Shown piece by piece: positions 8,117 through 16,649 of a DNA stretch of 64,000 nucleotides. A program made the translations under genes and the position numbers. This DNA is from DYMC01 sp035406705 (GTDB lineage Bacteria; Verrucomicrobiota; Lentisphaeria; Victivallales; GWF2-50-93), in contig CAYRRM010000009.1 of NCBI GenBank assembly GCA_964426675.1, positions 1 through 64,000 of the forward strand. The letters are read 5' to 3'. The first letter of the stretch is position 1. Every line of letters starts with the position of its first letter. Under the pieces are notes generated by a model. It did not search any database, was not told the DNA's origin, and saw only the letters and a list, made by a program, of their open reading frames with translations.

Positions 8117-9049
8117 ATGCTAATATTCATATATCTCTTTTTAGGTATTGTATTGTTATATTATGGTGCTGAATGGCTCATAAAAGGAGCTTGCAGTATA
8201 GCGTTGAATTTGCGAATTTCGCAATTGATAATAGGGCTTACTGTGGTTGCCTTTGGCACAAGTGCTCCGGAGTTAGTTGTGAGTTTAAAGGCATCTGTAA
8301 GTGCTTATGGAGATATAGCTATTGGCAACGTTATTGGTTCGAATATTGCAAATATTTGTTTAATACTCGGTATAGCAAGTATTATTAGTCCTATAAAAAT
8401 TCAGAAACAAATATTAAATTTTGACCTTTTATTTTGTATTATAATTTCAATTGTATTATGGATTTTTATTTTTTTCGACGCTTTTCTTGGGAGACTCGAG
8501 GGAATTTTTCTTGTTGGCATATTTTTGATATATATATTTTTGCTCTGGAAAAAAAGTTTAAAAGAAGAGAATTTAATCCAGATACCGGAAGAGCTCTCGA
8601 ATATACGATCCTCTAATTTAGTAAGTTTCTTTCTGGTCTTTCTGGGAATTATTTCTCTCGTTGGAGGAGGATATTTTTTCGTTGAAGGAGCAGTAAAATT
8701 AGCTCGGCTGATGAAAATTTCTGAGGCTGTTATAGGGCTCACTATTGTGGCTATAGGGACCAGTTTGCCTGAACTGGCAGCTTCTGTTGTAGCTGCAATA
8801 AAGAAAAAAGATGATATATCTGTTGGCAATATAGTGGGCTCAAATATCTTCAATATTTGTCTTATCCTCGGATTAAGTTCAATAATTTCTCCTATAAAAG
8901 TGAAAGACATAGGTGGTAGTGATTTTTTCTTTATGTTGTTTTCTGTCATCATACTATACCCGATTATGTTGACTGGTAATATAATATCAAGAAGGGAAGG
9001 TGGATTTCTTCTTCTTGTTTATGTTGTTTATATTATTTTTCTATTTTAA
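8117..9049 (+). CDS. Calcium/sodium antiporter, CaCA family (YrbG-like)
   Basis: A 310-aa integral membrane exchanger made of two homologous halves. Each half carries an alpha-repeat with the cation-binding acidic residue: AFGTSAPELVVSLKAS with IGNVIGSNIANI, then AIGTSLPELAASVVAA with VGNIVGSNIFNI. About ten hydrophobic segments are visible. YrbG-type proteins exchange Ca2+ or other cations for Na+/H+. The ion specificity cannot be set from sequence. It starts 3 bases after the amidase gene and is probably in the same transcript. Confidence 0.92.
   Translation: MLIFIYLFLGIVLLYYGAEWLIKGACSIALNLRISQLIIGLTVVAFGTSAPELVVSLKASVSAYGDIAIGNVIGSNIANICLILGIASIISPIKIQKQILNFDLLFCIIISIVLWIFIFFDAFLGRLEGIFLVGIFLIYIFLLWKKSLKEENLIQIPEELSNIRSSNLVSFFLVFLGIISLVGGGYFFVEGAVKLARLMKISEAVIGLTIVAIGTSLPELAASVVAAIKKKDDISVGNIVGSNIFNICLILGLSSIISPIKVKDIGGSDFFFMLFSVIILYPIMLTGNIISRREGGFLLLVYVVYIIFLF
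8210..8224. repeat. TTGCGAATTTCGCAA palindrome, copy 3
   Basis: Inside the CaCA exchanger gene, read as L-R-I-S-Q, the third codon phase. Confidence 0.85.
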
Positions 9050-9065
9050 TTTCACTTGTTAGAAT

Positions 9066-10184
9066 ATGAAAATTGCAGTAATAAAAAAAGATTATCTATG
9101 TAATGGTGGTGGTGCTGAAAGATATGCTATGGAAATATGCCGTAGACTTACTATTGCAGGACATCAAGTATATGTTCATTCGAGGCGTTTCGTAGAAGAT
9201 AGGCAAACCGGGATAATTCACGTGCCAGTTCGTCAAAAAGTTTTTGGAGCTTTTAGTTCAACACATTCCTTTCACAAAAGCGTACAAAAGGTGATATCAC
9301 CTGGAGATTATGATGTAATATATTCCCTTTCAAGAACTTATCCAACGGATGTTCATAGAGTTACTGAATCTCTTCACTGTGAATGGATGAAGATACGATA
9401 TTCACCTTTTCAGCTTTTTAATCCACGACATATTGAGATTCTATCTCTGGAGAAAGATATTTTCAAAATTCAAAATACCAGATATGTTGTATGTAATTCA
9501 GAATTGACAAAAAAGCAGATTATTAAAAACTATGAGTATCCAGAGGAAAAAATATACGTTATTCGTAATGGAGTTAATAAGGAGGAGTTCTATCCAGCCA
9601 GTGACCATGAACGAATTAATTTACGCAGGAAATTAGATCTTAATAAAAGCAATTTTGTAATTTTATTTGCAGCCTCAAACTTTCGTATAAAAGGTTTGGA
9701 CTTTGCCATGAAGGCTCTTGTACATCTCCCGGAAATATTAAGAAAACAAGTTATCCTCCTGGTTGCAGGAGGAGGGCGAGCTGATTATTTCAGAAAAATT
9801 GCTCAAAAATTGAATGTTAATGATAATATTCGCTTTCTGGGATATGTTGCCAGTATGAGGGAGTTATATGTTAGCTCTGATATATTGTTGCATCCTGTTT
9901 TATATGAACCTTTTGCAAATGTTTGTATAGAGGCTCTTGCCTGTGGACTTCCAGTTATCACAACAAGGAATAATGGAGCCTCAGAACTCATAAATGAGGG
10001 CGAAAATGGTTTTTTAGTTGATAGCGCTGATCAGGTAGAATTAATCGCCGAGAAGATTGTAAAATTCGCAGATTTATCTGGCATGAGAAATAAAATTATT
10101 GTTAATGCGCTAAAGACTGTTGAAAAATTAAGTTGGGAACAGCATATTGAAAAATTACTGGAAATCTTTAAAAAACTAAAATAA
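9066..10184 (+). CDS. Glycosyltransferase family 4 (WaaG/RfaG-like)
   Basis: A 372-aa GT-B retaining glycosyltransferase, probably acting on LPS core or another envelope glycan at the inner membrane. The N-terminal acceptor domain begins MKIAVIKKDYLCNGGGAERYA, with the glycine-rich loop after strand 1. The C-terminal nucleotide-sugar domain has LFAASNFRIKGLDFA, LVAGGG, IRFLGYV, and the E-x7-E retaining motif in HPVLYEPFANVCIEALACGLPV. WaaG (glucosyltransferase I) is the closest type I recognise; donor and acceptor are not proven. It is last in the gene run starting at tpx. Confidence 0.87.
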   Translation: MKIAVIKKDYLCNGGGAERYAMEICRRLTIAGHQVYVHSRRFVEDRQTGIIHVPVRQKVFGAFSSTHSFHKSVQKVISPGDYDVIYSLSRTYPTDVHRVTESLHCEWMKIRYSPFQLFNPRHIEILSLEKDIFKIQNTRYVVCNSELTKKQIIKNYEYPEEKIYVIRNGVNKEEFYPASDHERINLRRKLDLNKSNFVILFAASNFRIKGLDFAMKALVHLPEILRKQVILLVAGGGRADYFRKIAQKLNVNDNIRFLGYVASMRELYVSSDILLHPVLYEPFANVCIEALACGLPVITTRNNGASELINEGENGFLVDSADQVELIAEKIVKFADLSGMRNKIIVNALKTVEKLSWEQHIEKLLEIFKKLK

Positions 10185-10340
10185 AAAATTTGTTTTATTT
10201 ACAAATACTTATATATTAAACTTTCATTTATTAAATTCACTTGATATTTTTTGTAATGAGTAAAAATACTTTTAAAAATGATTTATTTTTATCCCCGCAC
10301 TTGCGGAACAAAACGATTATTAGCCATTGTATAGTCCTTT
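10185..10340 (+). other. Leader region upstream of thrS
   Basis: 156 AT-rich bases with no ORF. A small hairpin CCGC-ACTT-GCGG lies at about 10295-10306. No Shine-Dalgarno sequence precedes the thrS ATG. A TATAGT hexamer at 10330-10335 ends 5 bases before the ATG, so a leaderless transcript is possible, but no good -35 is spaced for it. I saw no T-box or tRNA-like fold. Confidence 0.3.
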
Positions 10341-12068
10341 ATGACTCAATTTCCACTTGAAACAATCCGCCATAGCGCAGCTCATGTGATGGCTGCCGCA
10401 GTAAAAAGACTTTTTCCTGGTGTACTCTTTGATATTGGTCCATCAGTAGAAAGTGGTTTTTATTACGACTTCGATATGGAGCATCGTTTGATTCCAGAAG
10501 ATTTAGAGCGAATTGAGGATGAGATGCGCAGGATTGTTATCGAAAAATCTCCATTTGTAAAGAAAATTCTTACGAGAGAAGAAGCAAAAAAACTTCTCGA
10601 AATTGAAGGGCAGAAATATAAACTCGAACGACTTTCTGATATTCCTGACGAAGAGGAAATAAGCTTCTATGAATGCGCTGGTTTCACTGATCTTTGCAGA
10701 GGACCTCATGTGGAACACACAGGTCAGATAGGTGTATTCAAGTTGCTTTCAATTGCTGGTTCATATTATCGCGGTAAAGATGAAAATCCAATGCTCCAAA
10801 GAATTTATGGGACTGCTTTTCACGATAAAAAGGAACTCGAAGAATATCTTAGGAAAATAGAAGAAGCAAAAAAACGCGATCATCGCAAACTTGGAAAAGA
10901 ACTCGATCTTTTTAGTGTTTCTGATTCAGTTGGGCCGGGTTTGATTATATGGCATCCAAAAGGAGCTTATGTAAGAAATACTATAGAAAGTTTCTGGAAA
11001 GAGGAACACTATAAAAATGGTTATGAACTTATCTACACGCCTCACATCGGTCTTTCAAATCTTTGGGAAACCAGTGGACATTTGAGCTTCTATAAATCGG
11101 CAATGTATTCACCTATGCAAATAGATGAAAATAAATATTTTATAAAACCTATGAACTGTCCATTTCATATTCAAGTTTACAAATCAGCAATAAGATCCTA
11201 TAGAGATTTACCTTTGCGTTGGGCTGAACTTGGGACAGTTTACCGCTATGAAAAAGGTGGTGTTCTTCATGGCTTACTTAGAGTGAGGGGGTTCACTCAG
11301 GATGATGCGCATATTTTTTGTAGTCCAGCTCAGATTGAATCTGAGATAGAGAGAGTTTTGCGTTTTAGTTTGAATATCTGGCATACATTCAAATTTACTG
11401 AAGTAAAGGCCTATATAGCTACAAAACCAAAGGATTCAGTTGGCGAACTTGAACGTTGGAAACAGGCTACAGATTCCCTTAGAAATGCCGTTGAAAAAGT
11501 GGGTATTAATTGTCAAGTTGATGAAGGTGGAGGAGCATTTTATGGCCCCAAAATAGACCTCAAAGTTCTTGATGCTCTAGGAAGAGAGTGGCAAATGAGC
11601 ACAATACAATTTGATTTTAACCTTCCTGAAAGATTTGATATGTTCTTTATAGGAGAAGATGGACAAAAACATCGTCCGTATATGGTTCATAGAGCGCTCT
11701 TTGGTTCTCTTGAGAGGTTTTTTGGAATATTGGTGGAGCATTATGCAGGTGCTTTTCCATTATGGCTTGCTCCTGAGCAAATAAGAATATTGCCAATTAC
11801 AGAAAAACAGCATTCTAACGCAGTCGAGATCAAGGATAAAATGAGGGCTGAGAATTTGAGAGCGGAAGTTGATTTGCGTTCAGAAAAACTAGGGGCAAAA
11901 ATAAGAGATGCAAGGAATCTGCGTATTCCTTATATAGCTGTCCTCGGAGAAAAGGAAATTTCATCAGGAACTTTATCAGTGAGAACAAGAAAAGAAGGGG
12001 AACTCGGTTCTATTCCTCTTCCTGATCTCATCACTAAAATGAAATATGAAATAGGAAATAAAGAGTAG
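10341..12068 (+). CDS. thrS: Threonyl-tRNA synthetase lacking the N-terminal TGS domain
   Basis: Charges tRNA-Thr. The 575-aa protein starts directly at the editing domain (HSAAHVMAAAVKRLF, the HxxxH site that clears mis-charged Ser-tRNA). It therefore lacks the roughly 60-residue TGS domain of the usual form of about 640 aa. Downstream are the second half of the editing site (CAGFTDLCRGPHV), KKRDHRKLGKEL, class II motif 2 (YRYEKGGVLHGLLRVRGFTQDDAHIF), zinc ligands (MNCPFH, DDAH, motif-3 HR), and the anticodon-binding domain from about 475. An in-frame TAG stands 9 bases upstream, so the missing domain cannot be an unread extension. It heads the infC-rpmI-rplT-pheS cluster. Confidence 0.96.
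   Translation: MTQFPLETIRHSAAHVMAAAVKRLFPGVLFDIGPSVESGFYYDFDMEHRLIPEDLERIEDEMRRIVIEKSPFVKKILTREEAKKLLEIEGQKYKLERLSDIPDEEEISFYECAGFTDLCRGPHVEHTGQIGVFKLLSIAGSYYRGKDENPMLQRIYGTAFHDKKELEEYLRKIEEAKKRDHRKLGKELDLFSVSDSVGPGLIIWHPKGAYVRNTIESFWKEEHYKNGYELIYTPHIGLSNLWETSGHLSFYKSAMYSPMQIDENKYFIKPMNCPFHIQVYKSAIRSYRDLPLRWAELGTVYRYEKGGVLHGLLRVRGFTQDDAHIFCSPAQIESEIERVLRFSLNIWHTFKFTEVKAYIATKPKDSVGELERWKQATDSLRNAVEKVGINCQVDEGGGAFYGPKIDLKVLDALGREWQMSTIQFDFNLPERFDMFFIGEDGQKHRPYMVHRALFGSLERFFGILVEHYAGAFPLWLAPEQIRILPITEKQHSNAVEIKDKMRAENLRAEVDLRSEKLGAKIRDARNLRIPYIAVLGEKEISSGTLSVRTRKEGELGSIPLPDLITKMKYEIGNKE
10877..10887. repeat. GCGA-TCA-TCGC palindrome core, copy 4
   Basis: Eleven-base core only (flank C, not T). 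It encodes R-D-H-R in the conserved KKRDHRKLGK segment of ThrS, so this copy may be protein-driven. Confidence 0.4.
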
Positions 12069-12133
12069 ATGGAAAAATTTAAAAATTTATTAGGTAAAAA
12101 TAATAAAACAATAAAAAATGGGAGGAAACTACC

Positions 12134-12652
12134 ATAGCTAAATTAGTAAAGGAAAATGACTCCTTCCTGAGGGGGAAAAATGTTCGGCTAATCGGTAATA
12201 ATGGTGAACAGCACGGAATAGTGCCTTTCGCAAAGGCTATAGAACTTTCTAAATTGGAAGGGCTTGATCTAGCTCTCGTTGCTGAAAATGCCGATCCACC
12301 GGTATGCAAAATAATGAATTTTGGCAAATACATATATGAGCAGAAGAAAAAAGAAAAAGAACAAAAAAAACATCATCATGCTCAGAAAGTTAAAGAATTG
12401 AAATTCACAGCAAGTATTGATCCCCACGATTATCAAACAAAATTGCGACATGCTATTGAATTCTTAAAAGATGGTAGTAAATTACGCGCCACTATGATGT
12501 TTAGAGGCAGAGAAATGGCTCATCAAGAACTCGGAATGAATATAATAAAAAAACTTATAAAAGACCTCGAAGAATTTGCTGAATCAGAGTCAGAGCCTAA
12601 ATTATTTGGAAGAAATTTAATAGTTAATTTTAATCCGAAAAATTCAAAGTAA
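12134..12652 (+). CDS. infC: Translation initiation factor IF-3, starting at ATA
   Basis: IF-3 prevents premature 50S joining and proofreads the start codon. The conserved N-domain (KENDSFLRGKNVRLIGNNGEQHGIV) runs upstream of every ATG/GTG/TTG that would give a complete protein. The first in-frame codon after a strong GGGAGGA ribosome-binding site (12120-12126) is ATA at 12134, with 7-base spacing. A non-canonical start (ATT, ATC, ATA) is the known hallmark of infC and lets IF-3 repress its own translation. From ATA the protein is 172 aa, normal length. Later motifs are ADPPVCKIMNFGKYIYEQKKK and the C-domain RATMMFRGREMAHQELG. A GTG at 12221 would remove the whole conserved N-terminus. Confidence 0.93.
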   Translation: MAKLVKENDSFLRGKNVRLIGNNGEQHGIVPFAKAIELSKLEGLDLALVAENADPPVCKIMNFGKYIYEQKKKEKEQKKHHHAQKVKELKFTASIDPHDYQTKLRHAIEFLKDGSKLRATMMFRGREMAHQELGMNIIKKLIKDLEEFAESESEPKLFGRNLIVNFNPKNSK

Positions 12653-12657
12653 GTTCC

Positions 12658-12691
12658 TGAGAATGGCTTGACAAAGGCGTCCGCCTTCTCA
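12658..12691 (+). promoter_or_regulatory. Hairpin in the infC-rpmI spacer, candidate L20 autoregulation site
   Basis: TGAG (12658-12661) can pair with CTCA (12688-12691), enclosing an inner stem AAGGC-GTCC-GCCTT (12674-12687). A run of A and a ribosome-binding site for rpmI follow. L20 is known to repress rpmI-rplT translation through structures in this leader in several bacteria. Here only a hairpin is visible and the role is inferred; weak terminator activity is an alternative. Confidence 0.35.
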
Positions 12692-12732
12692 GTGAAAAAA
12701 ATCAAATAAAAAAAAGAAAGGAGATAAAAGAG

Positions 12733-12936
12733 ATGCCAAAAATGAAAACCAGAAAAACCGCAGCAAAAAGGCTGAAACAAACAGGAACTGGAAAATTTCT
12801 AAGGAGAAAAGCTGGGCGTAGACACTTGATGTCAGGTAAAAGCGCAAAGAGGCGTCGTCGCCTTCGCAAAGCAACATTAGTTGGTAGCGCTGATATTAAC
12901 AGAATAAAATCTGCTTTGCCATATGGACTCAAGTAA
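12733..12936 (+). CDS. rpmI: 50S ribosomal protein L35
   Basis: A 67-aa basic protein, MPKMKTRKTAAKRLKQTGTG and then the RRKAGRRHLMSGKSAKRRRRLR core, which is diagnostic of L35. An AAAGGAGA ribosome-binding site precedes it. It is in the classical infC-rpmI-rplT order, which is translationally regulated by L20. Confidence 0.97.
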   Translation: MPKMKTRKTAAKRLKQTGTGKFLRRKAGRRHLMSGKSAKRRRRLRKATLVGSADINRIKSALPYGLK

Positions 12937-12972
12937 AATAAAGTAAATAAATAAAAAGAGGATATTCATAAT

Positions 12973-13326
12973 ATGAGAGTTACACTTTCAGTTCCGTCAA
13001 GAAAAAGAAGAAAACGCCTTCTAAAACGCGCAAAAGGCTTTTATGGTGCTGCAAGTAAGAGAATAAGAACTGCTTATGATGCGGTTACAAAAGCAGGACA
13101 AAATGCATACATTGGCAGAAAGCAAAAAAAACGTCAATATCGTAGGCTCTGGACAGTCAGAATAAATACTGCTTGTCGTGAACTTGGCACAACTTACAGT
13201 GCTTTTATAAACGCATTGGCAAAATCGGGCTCGAAATTAAATCGTAAAGTCCTTGCTGATATGGCCGTACGCGATTTTGAAGCATTCAAAGCTCTTGTTC
13301 AAAGTGTGATCCCAAAAAAGAAATAA
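12973..13326 (+). CDS. rplT: 50S ribosomal protein L20
   Basis: A 117-aa protein of normal length. The long basic N-terminal extension (SRKRRKRLLKRAKGFYGAASKRIRTAYDAV) threads into 23S rRNA, and the globular RNA-binding domain (NTACRELGTTYSAFINAL) doubles as a translational repressor in other bacteria. A GAGGATATTCATA leader provides the ribosome-binding site. pheS begins 6 bases after its stop. Confidence 0.97.
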   Translation: MRVTLSVPSRKRRKRLLKRAKGFYGAASKRIRTAYDAVTKAGQNAYIGRKQKKRQYRRLWTVRINTACRELGTTYSAFINALAKSGSKLNRKVLADMAVRDFEAFKALVQSVIPKKK

Positions 13327-13332
13327 TCTGAA

Positions 13333-14352
13333 ATGTCAGATTTTGTAAGAAAAATAAACGCAGCTCTTGAAGAGGGCAAAAAATCTATTCTGAAAGCATC
13401 TGATTTGCCCTCTCTTGAAAGCGCTAAAGCAGCAGTGTTTGGAAGGAATGGAACTATTACGCTTCTCAGTAAAGAACTTGCCATATTACCCCGAGAAGAG
13501 AAACCATCCGCTGGAAAAGCTCTTAACGACGCAAAGAAAATAATAACAACCCTTCTTAATGAACAATATAATAAAATTACAGAAAAAATTGCAGATACAG
13601 ATGAATTTTTGGATCTCTCTCTCCCAGGTAGGAAATGGAGAATAGGACACAAGCACCCGATAAATATTGTAATTGATGATTGCGTGGCAATTTTCCGCAG
13701 AATGGGGTTCATCGTTGCTGATGGGCCTGAAATTGAAACGGTTTTTCATAATTTTGATGCATTGAATACTCCACCTGAACATCCATCAAGAGATCCCTCT
13801 GATACTTTTTATTTTGACGATGGAACACTTCTGAGAACTCAGACTTCTCCTGTTCAAATTAGAGTCATGGAAAAACAATCCCCTCCAGTGAGAATAGTCG
13901 CTCCTGGAAGGTGTTTTAGACGCGATACACCTGATGCCACTCATAGTGCTAATTTTCATCAGATTGAAGGATTGTATGTAGATAAAGGAGTTTCTATGGC
14001 AGATCTTAAAAGTGTCTTATTACATTTTGCAAAAGAACTTATGGGACCTAAAGTGGATATCAGATTACGTCCGCATTTTTTTCCCTTCACCGAACCAAGT
14101 GTAGAATATGATTTCTCCTGCGTAATGTGCGATGGCAAAGGTTGTAGAATATGTAAAAATTCTGGTTGGCTTGAAATCTCAGGTGCCGGAATGGTAAATC
14201 CAGCTGTTATGAGAAATGTTGGGTATGATCCAGAAATATGGAATGGTTTTGCTTTTGGAATGGGGATTGAAAGAATTGCAATGATCAGATACAAAATAAC
14301 CGATATAAGACTTTTATATGAAAATGAAATACGTTTCCTTGAACAATTTTAA
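13333..14352 (+). CDS. pheS: Phenylalanyl-tRNA synthetase alpha subunit
   Basis: Catalytic subunit of the alpha2-beta2 enzyme that charges tRNA-Phe. Residues 1-85 are the tRNA-binding coiled coil. The class II core has GPEIETVFHNFDALNTP, RTQTSPVQIRVM, motif 2 CFRRDTPDATHSANFHQIEG and motif 3 FAFGMGIERIAMIRY, ending at a normal 339 aa. The partner pheT, normally next, is absent here: the next gene is convergent and unrelated. The beta subunit must be encoded elsewhere. Confidence 0.97.
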   Translation: MSDFVRKINAALEEGKKSILKASDLPSLESAKAAVFGRNGTITLLSKELAILPREEKPSAGKALNDAKKIITTLLNEQYNKITEKIADTDEFLDLSLPGRKWRIGHKHPINIVIDDCVAIFRRMGFIVADGPEIETVFHNFDALNTPPEHPSRDPSDTFYFDDGTLLRTQTSPVQIRVMEKQSPPVRIVAPGRCFRRDTPDATHSANFHQIEGLYVDKGVSMADLKSVLLHFAKELMGPKVDIRLRPHFFPFTEPSVEYDFSCVMCDGKGCRICKNSGWLEISGAGMVNPAVMRNVGYDPEIWNGFAFGMGIERIAMIRYKITDIRLLYENEIRFLEQF

Positions 14353-14400
14353 CCAATAATATGTATTTTTCATCAGATTTTATTTTTTAGAGAGATTCTT

Positions 14401-15204
14401 TTATTCGGCTTGTTTTGTTGGGACTTTGATGTTAGATTCGATAGCTTTTCTGACAGCGTAATGTAATTTTTCTAAGGCTGTTTTCCAGTTTCTTAGGGCC
14501 TCCGGATTTTTATCAGTGACATTATTTATTATTTTGTAGTAGTTTTGTACCATTGTATTTGCTTCTGTATAAATTGGGGGAATCTTAGAATCCTTGATAT
14601 TATTTACTGCATTTTGAACTTTGCCTGCTAAAAATTGTATTCTTGCTATTGTGGATAAATTCTGCTCTCTTATTCTTGATCCTTTTGTTTTATTAAATGT
14701 AATTTCATCATTTTGTTGGGATATTTTCTCAAGAAGATAATTAAGTTCGAGTAAAAAATCAGTGTTTCTTGTAAGTTGTTTTGGAGGATCGATAGTGTAA
14801 AGTCCTGTTTCATATAAATCTTTGATCTTTGAATTGAATTCAGAAAAAACAAATTCTATATCGTTAAAAAGATAGTGTTCAGGAGCAAACTGTTTCATCT
14901 TTTTAATTTTATCATAAGATTGGCTTATAAAATTTGAATCATGTATCAATGAGATACCTAAATTATACTTATTGATATCAGTTTGAATTTTAGAGCATAT
15001 TTTTTTTATTTCTTTAAAATCTTCTTCAAATTTTTGTCTTATCTCAGAGGTACGTCCTCCTACAAGGGATGCTCTAAGATTTTTTGAACACTCAGAGGAT
15101 AATTGTTCAAGTCGCTTAATATCTTCTTCTGATGAAAATCCATTTTTTAATAATGAGATTGCAAAAATCGTGAAGGTAAAAATTTTAAGATTTATTTTTC
15201 TCAT
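14401..15204 (-). CDS. Secreted protein of unknown function
   Basis: A 267-aa protein with an N-terminal signal peptide (KINLKIFTFTIFAISLLKNGFSS). The rest is largely helical, with no motif I recognise: KRLEQLSSECSKNLRA, FKEIKKICSKIQTDIN and a C-terminal stretch LHYAVRKAIESNIKVP. It starts 3 bases after the AAA ATPase gene and is probably translated with it and the zinc-ribbon pseudokinase upstream. A periplasmic partner of that membrane/cytoplasmic pair is a guess from context. Confidence 0.6.
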   Translation of the reverse strand: MRKINLKIFTFTIFAISLLKNGFSSEEDIKRLEQLSSECSKNLRASLVGGRTSEIRQKFEEDFKEIKKICSKIQTDINKYNLGISLIHDSNFISQSYDKIKKMKQFAPEHYLFNDIEFVFSEFNSKIKDLYETGLYTIDPPKQLTRNTDFLLELNYLLEKISQQNDEITFNKTKGSRIREQNLSTIARIQFLAGKVQNAVNNIKDSKIPPIYTEANTMVQNYYKIINNVTDKNPEALRNWKTALEKLHYAVRKAIESNIKVPTKQAE

Positions 15205-15207
15205 TTT

Positions 15208-16620
15208 TTAAATGCTCTCTTTTAGTCGTTGAATGACTTTTTGGTTTGTTTCATAGAAAACAGCAGCTTCTGGAATTGGCACAACTTTATCCCTTGATAT
15301 GTTAAGTAGTTTTATACGTTTTTTTGTATCCTGGCTGAATCTATCAAGGTACCTTACGAGAGTTCGAGGGCTTAATTCTTCGAAGATACGTTGTCCATAC
15401 TCTTCCACGTAATCAGCTGCTATGACGGATACTAACTCTTTTGAAGGGGATCTCATCCCAATTGAGAGTAAATAATCATGAATCATTTCCATACAATTTA
15501 TCTCATCAAAAAGAGGGAAGGAAAAACACCTTCCCCTGCTTGCAATATTTGCCGGGAAGTCATAATTTGAAGCAATAACAATTAAGATATTTGGAGGTAA
15601 ATTGAAAGTTCCTCCTACATTTGTTCTGAAATAATACCAATTAATTTTTCTCGTATCAACATCATCGAAAAACATTACATATTTTCTATTTGATTTTACT
15701 GAAAGTTCCTTGATAATTTTTTCAAGTGGTTTTTCAAGGTCAGAAGGTTCGCACAATATGAGAGTAAGGTTTTTCATTGCTAACGTAAAAGAAATTGTAA
15801 AGTGAGTTTTGCCAAGCCCGGGAAGACTTGTTATCAGAAGAGGGGAATTTTCTTTTCCTAAGGAAAAAGATTCAAGATATTTTTTAAAGAAAGTTCTTGC
15901 TGTAGGATAACCGAAAAATTTATCTATTGGACGAGGGGAATCAAGAGAGACTTCAATAAAGTTATCTTGATAGCGACGAAGTATTTTACGTTGGGGTTCA
16001 TCATCAAAGCTTTCTTCAATATTTGAGAGATGATTAAAAAGTACCTTTTCATCCATATTTTCAAGTTGCAATTCAAGAAAAGACTTTGCTCCCGATATTG
16101 TATTTTTTAAACTGACTGGCACGATACGTTTGAGAGAAGAATTGTGGGAGAGAGAACACAATAAATTGCTATAATCGCTCAGGATTTTATCAGACAGTAT
16201 CATTAATCTTTGTAGATGGAGAGCTTTTATCTTTAATAATCTTAACCTTTCTGGAGATTGTAATTTCATTTCAAGTTTTAGATAAGACGAGATAGTTTTC
16301 CATATAGAGGAGGAACAACTATATGGATATAAAAATTCAGAAAAAAGAAGATTTATCTTTGATATTGAATCGGGAGTATTATCAATAATTCTACATATTC
16401 GTTCCGAACTTTTAGGATTTTTTGATAGAGAGAGCAAATCTTTTTCCATTAGTTTAAAAGTTTCGAATAATAGATTTAAAAATTCTTCATCTTTGCTTTT
16501 TTTCTCTTTAAAAAATGATGTTTCTATTAGGAAAGAGAGACTTGTATAGGCTTGCGATATTTCTGTCAGAAGTGAGGAGATTTCTTTCTGTTGTTTTTTT
16601 ATCGTAGGATTATTTTTCAT
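15208..16620 (-). CDS. AAA-type ATPase, DUF815-like, function unknown
   Basis: A 470-aa protein. The first 200 residues or so are helical with no recognised motif. The C-terminal half is a AAA module: the lead-in RPIDKFFGYPTARTFFKKYL, Walker A TSLPGLGKTH (first Gly replaced by Ser), Walker B KYVMFFDDVD, sensor-1 LIVIASNYD, and RGRCFSFPLF with an arginine-finger-like Arg. The layout (positioning helix, Walker A, one-piece FDD, ASN) resembles DUF815-type ATPases. It lies between a zinc-ribbon pseudokinase (30 bases upstream) and a secreted protein, which suggests a dedicated three-gene system. No function is assigned. Confidence 0.75.
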   Translation of the reverse strand: MKNNPTIKKQQKEISSLLTEISQAYTSLSFLIETSFFKEKKSKDEEFLNLLFETFKLMEKDLLSLSKNPKSSERICRIIDNTPDSISKINLLFSEFLYPYSCSSSIWKTISSYLKLEMKLQSPERLRLLKIKALHLQRLMILSDKILSDYSNLLCSLSHNSSLKRIVPVSLKNTISGAKSFLELQLENMDEKVLFNHLSNIEESFDDEPQRKILRRYQDNFIEVSLDSPRPIDKFFGYPTARTFFKKYLESFSLGKENSPLLITSLPGLGKTHFTISFTLAMKNLTLILCEPSDLEKPLEKIIKELSVKSNRKYVMFFDDVDTRKINWYYFRTNVGGTFNLPPNILIVIASNYDFPANIASRGRCFSFPLFDEINCMEMIHDYLLSIGMRSPSKELVSVIAADYVEEYGQRIFEELSPRTLVRYLDRFSQDTKKRIKLLNISRDKVVPIPEAAVFYETNQKVIQRLKESI

Positions 16621-16649
16621 TAAGAAGAGGAATTATTATGGGAACGATT

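Noticed and set aside
8173..8388. 71-residue plus-strand ORF in the CaCA gene, and similar overlapping ORFs elsewhere
   Set aside because: They lie wholly within well-supported genes in other frames and show no family features.
10295..10306. T-box or tRNA-mimic leader of thrS
   Set aside because: Only a 4-bp hairpin is present; there is no specifier loop, T-box sequence or terminator.
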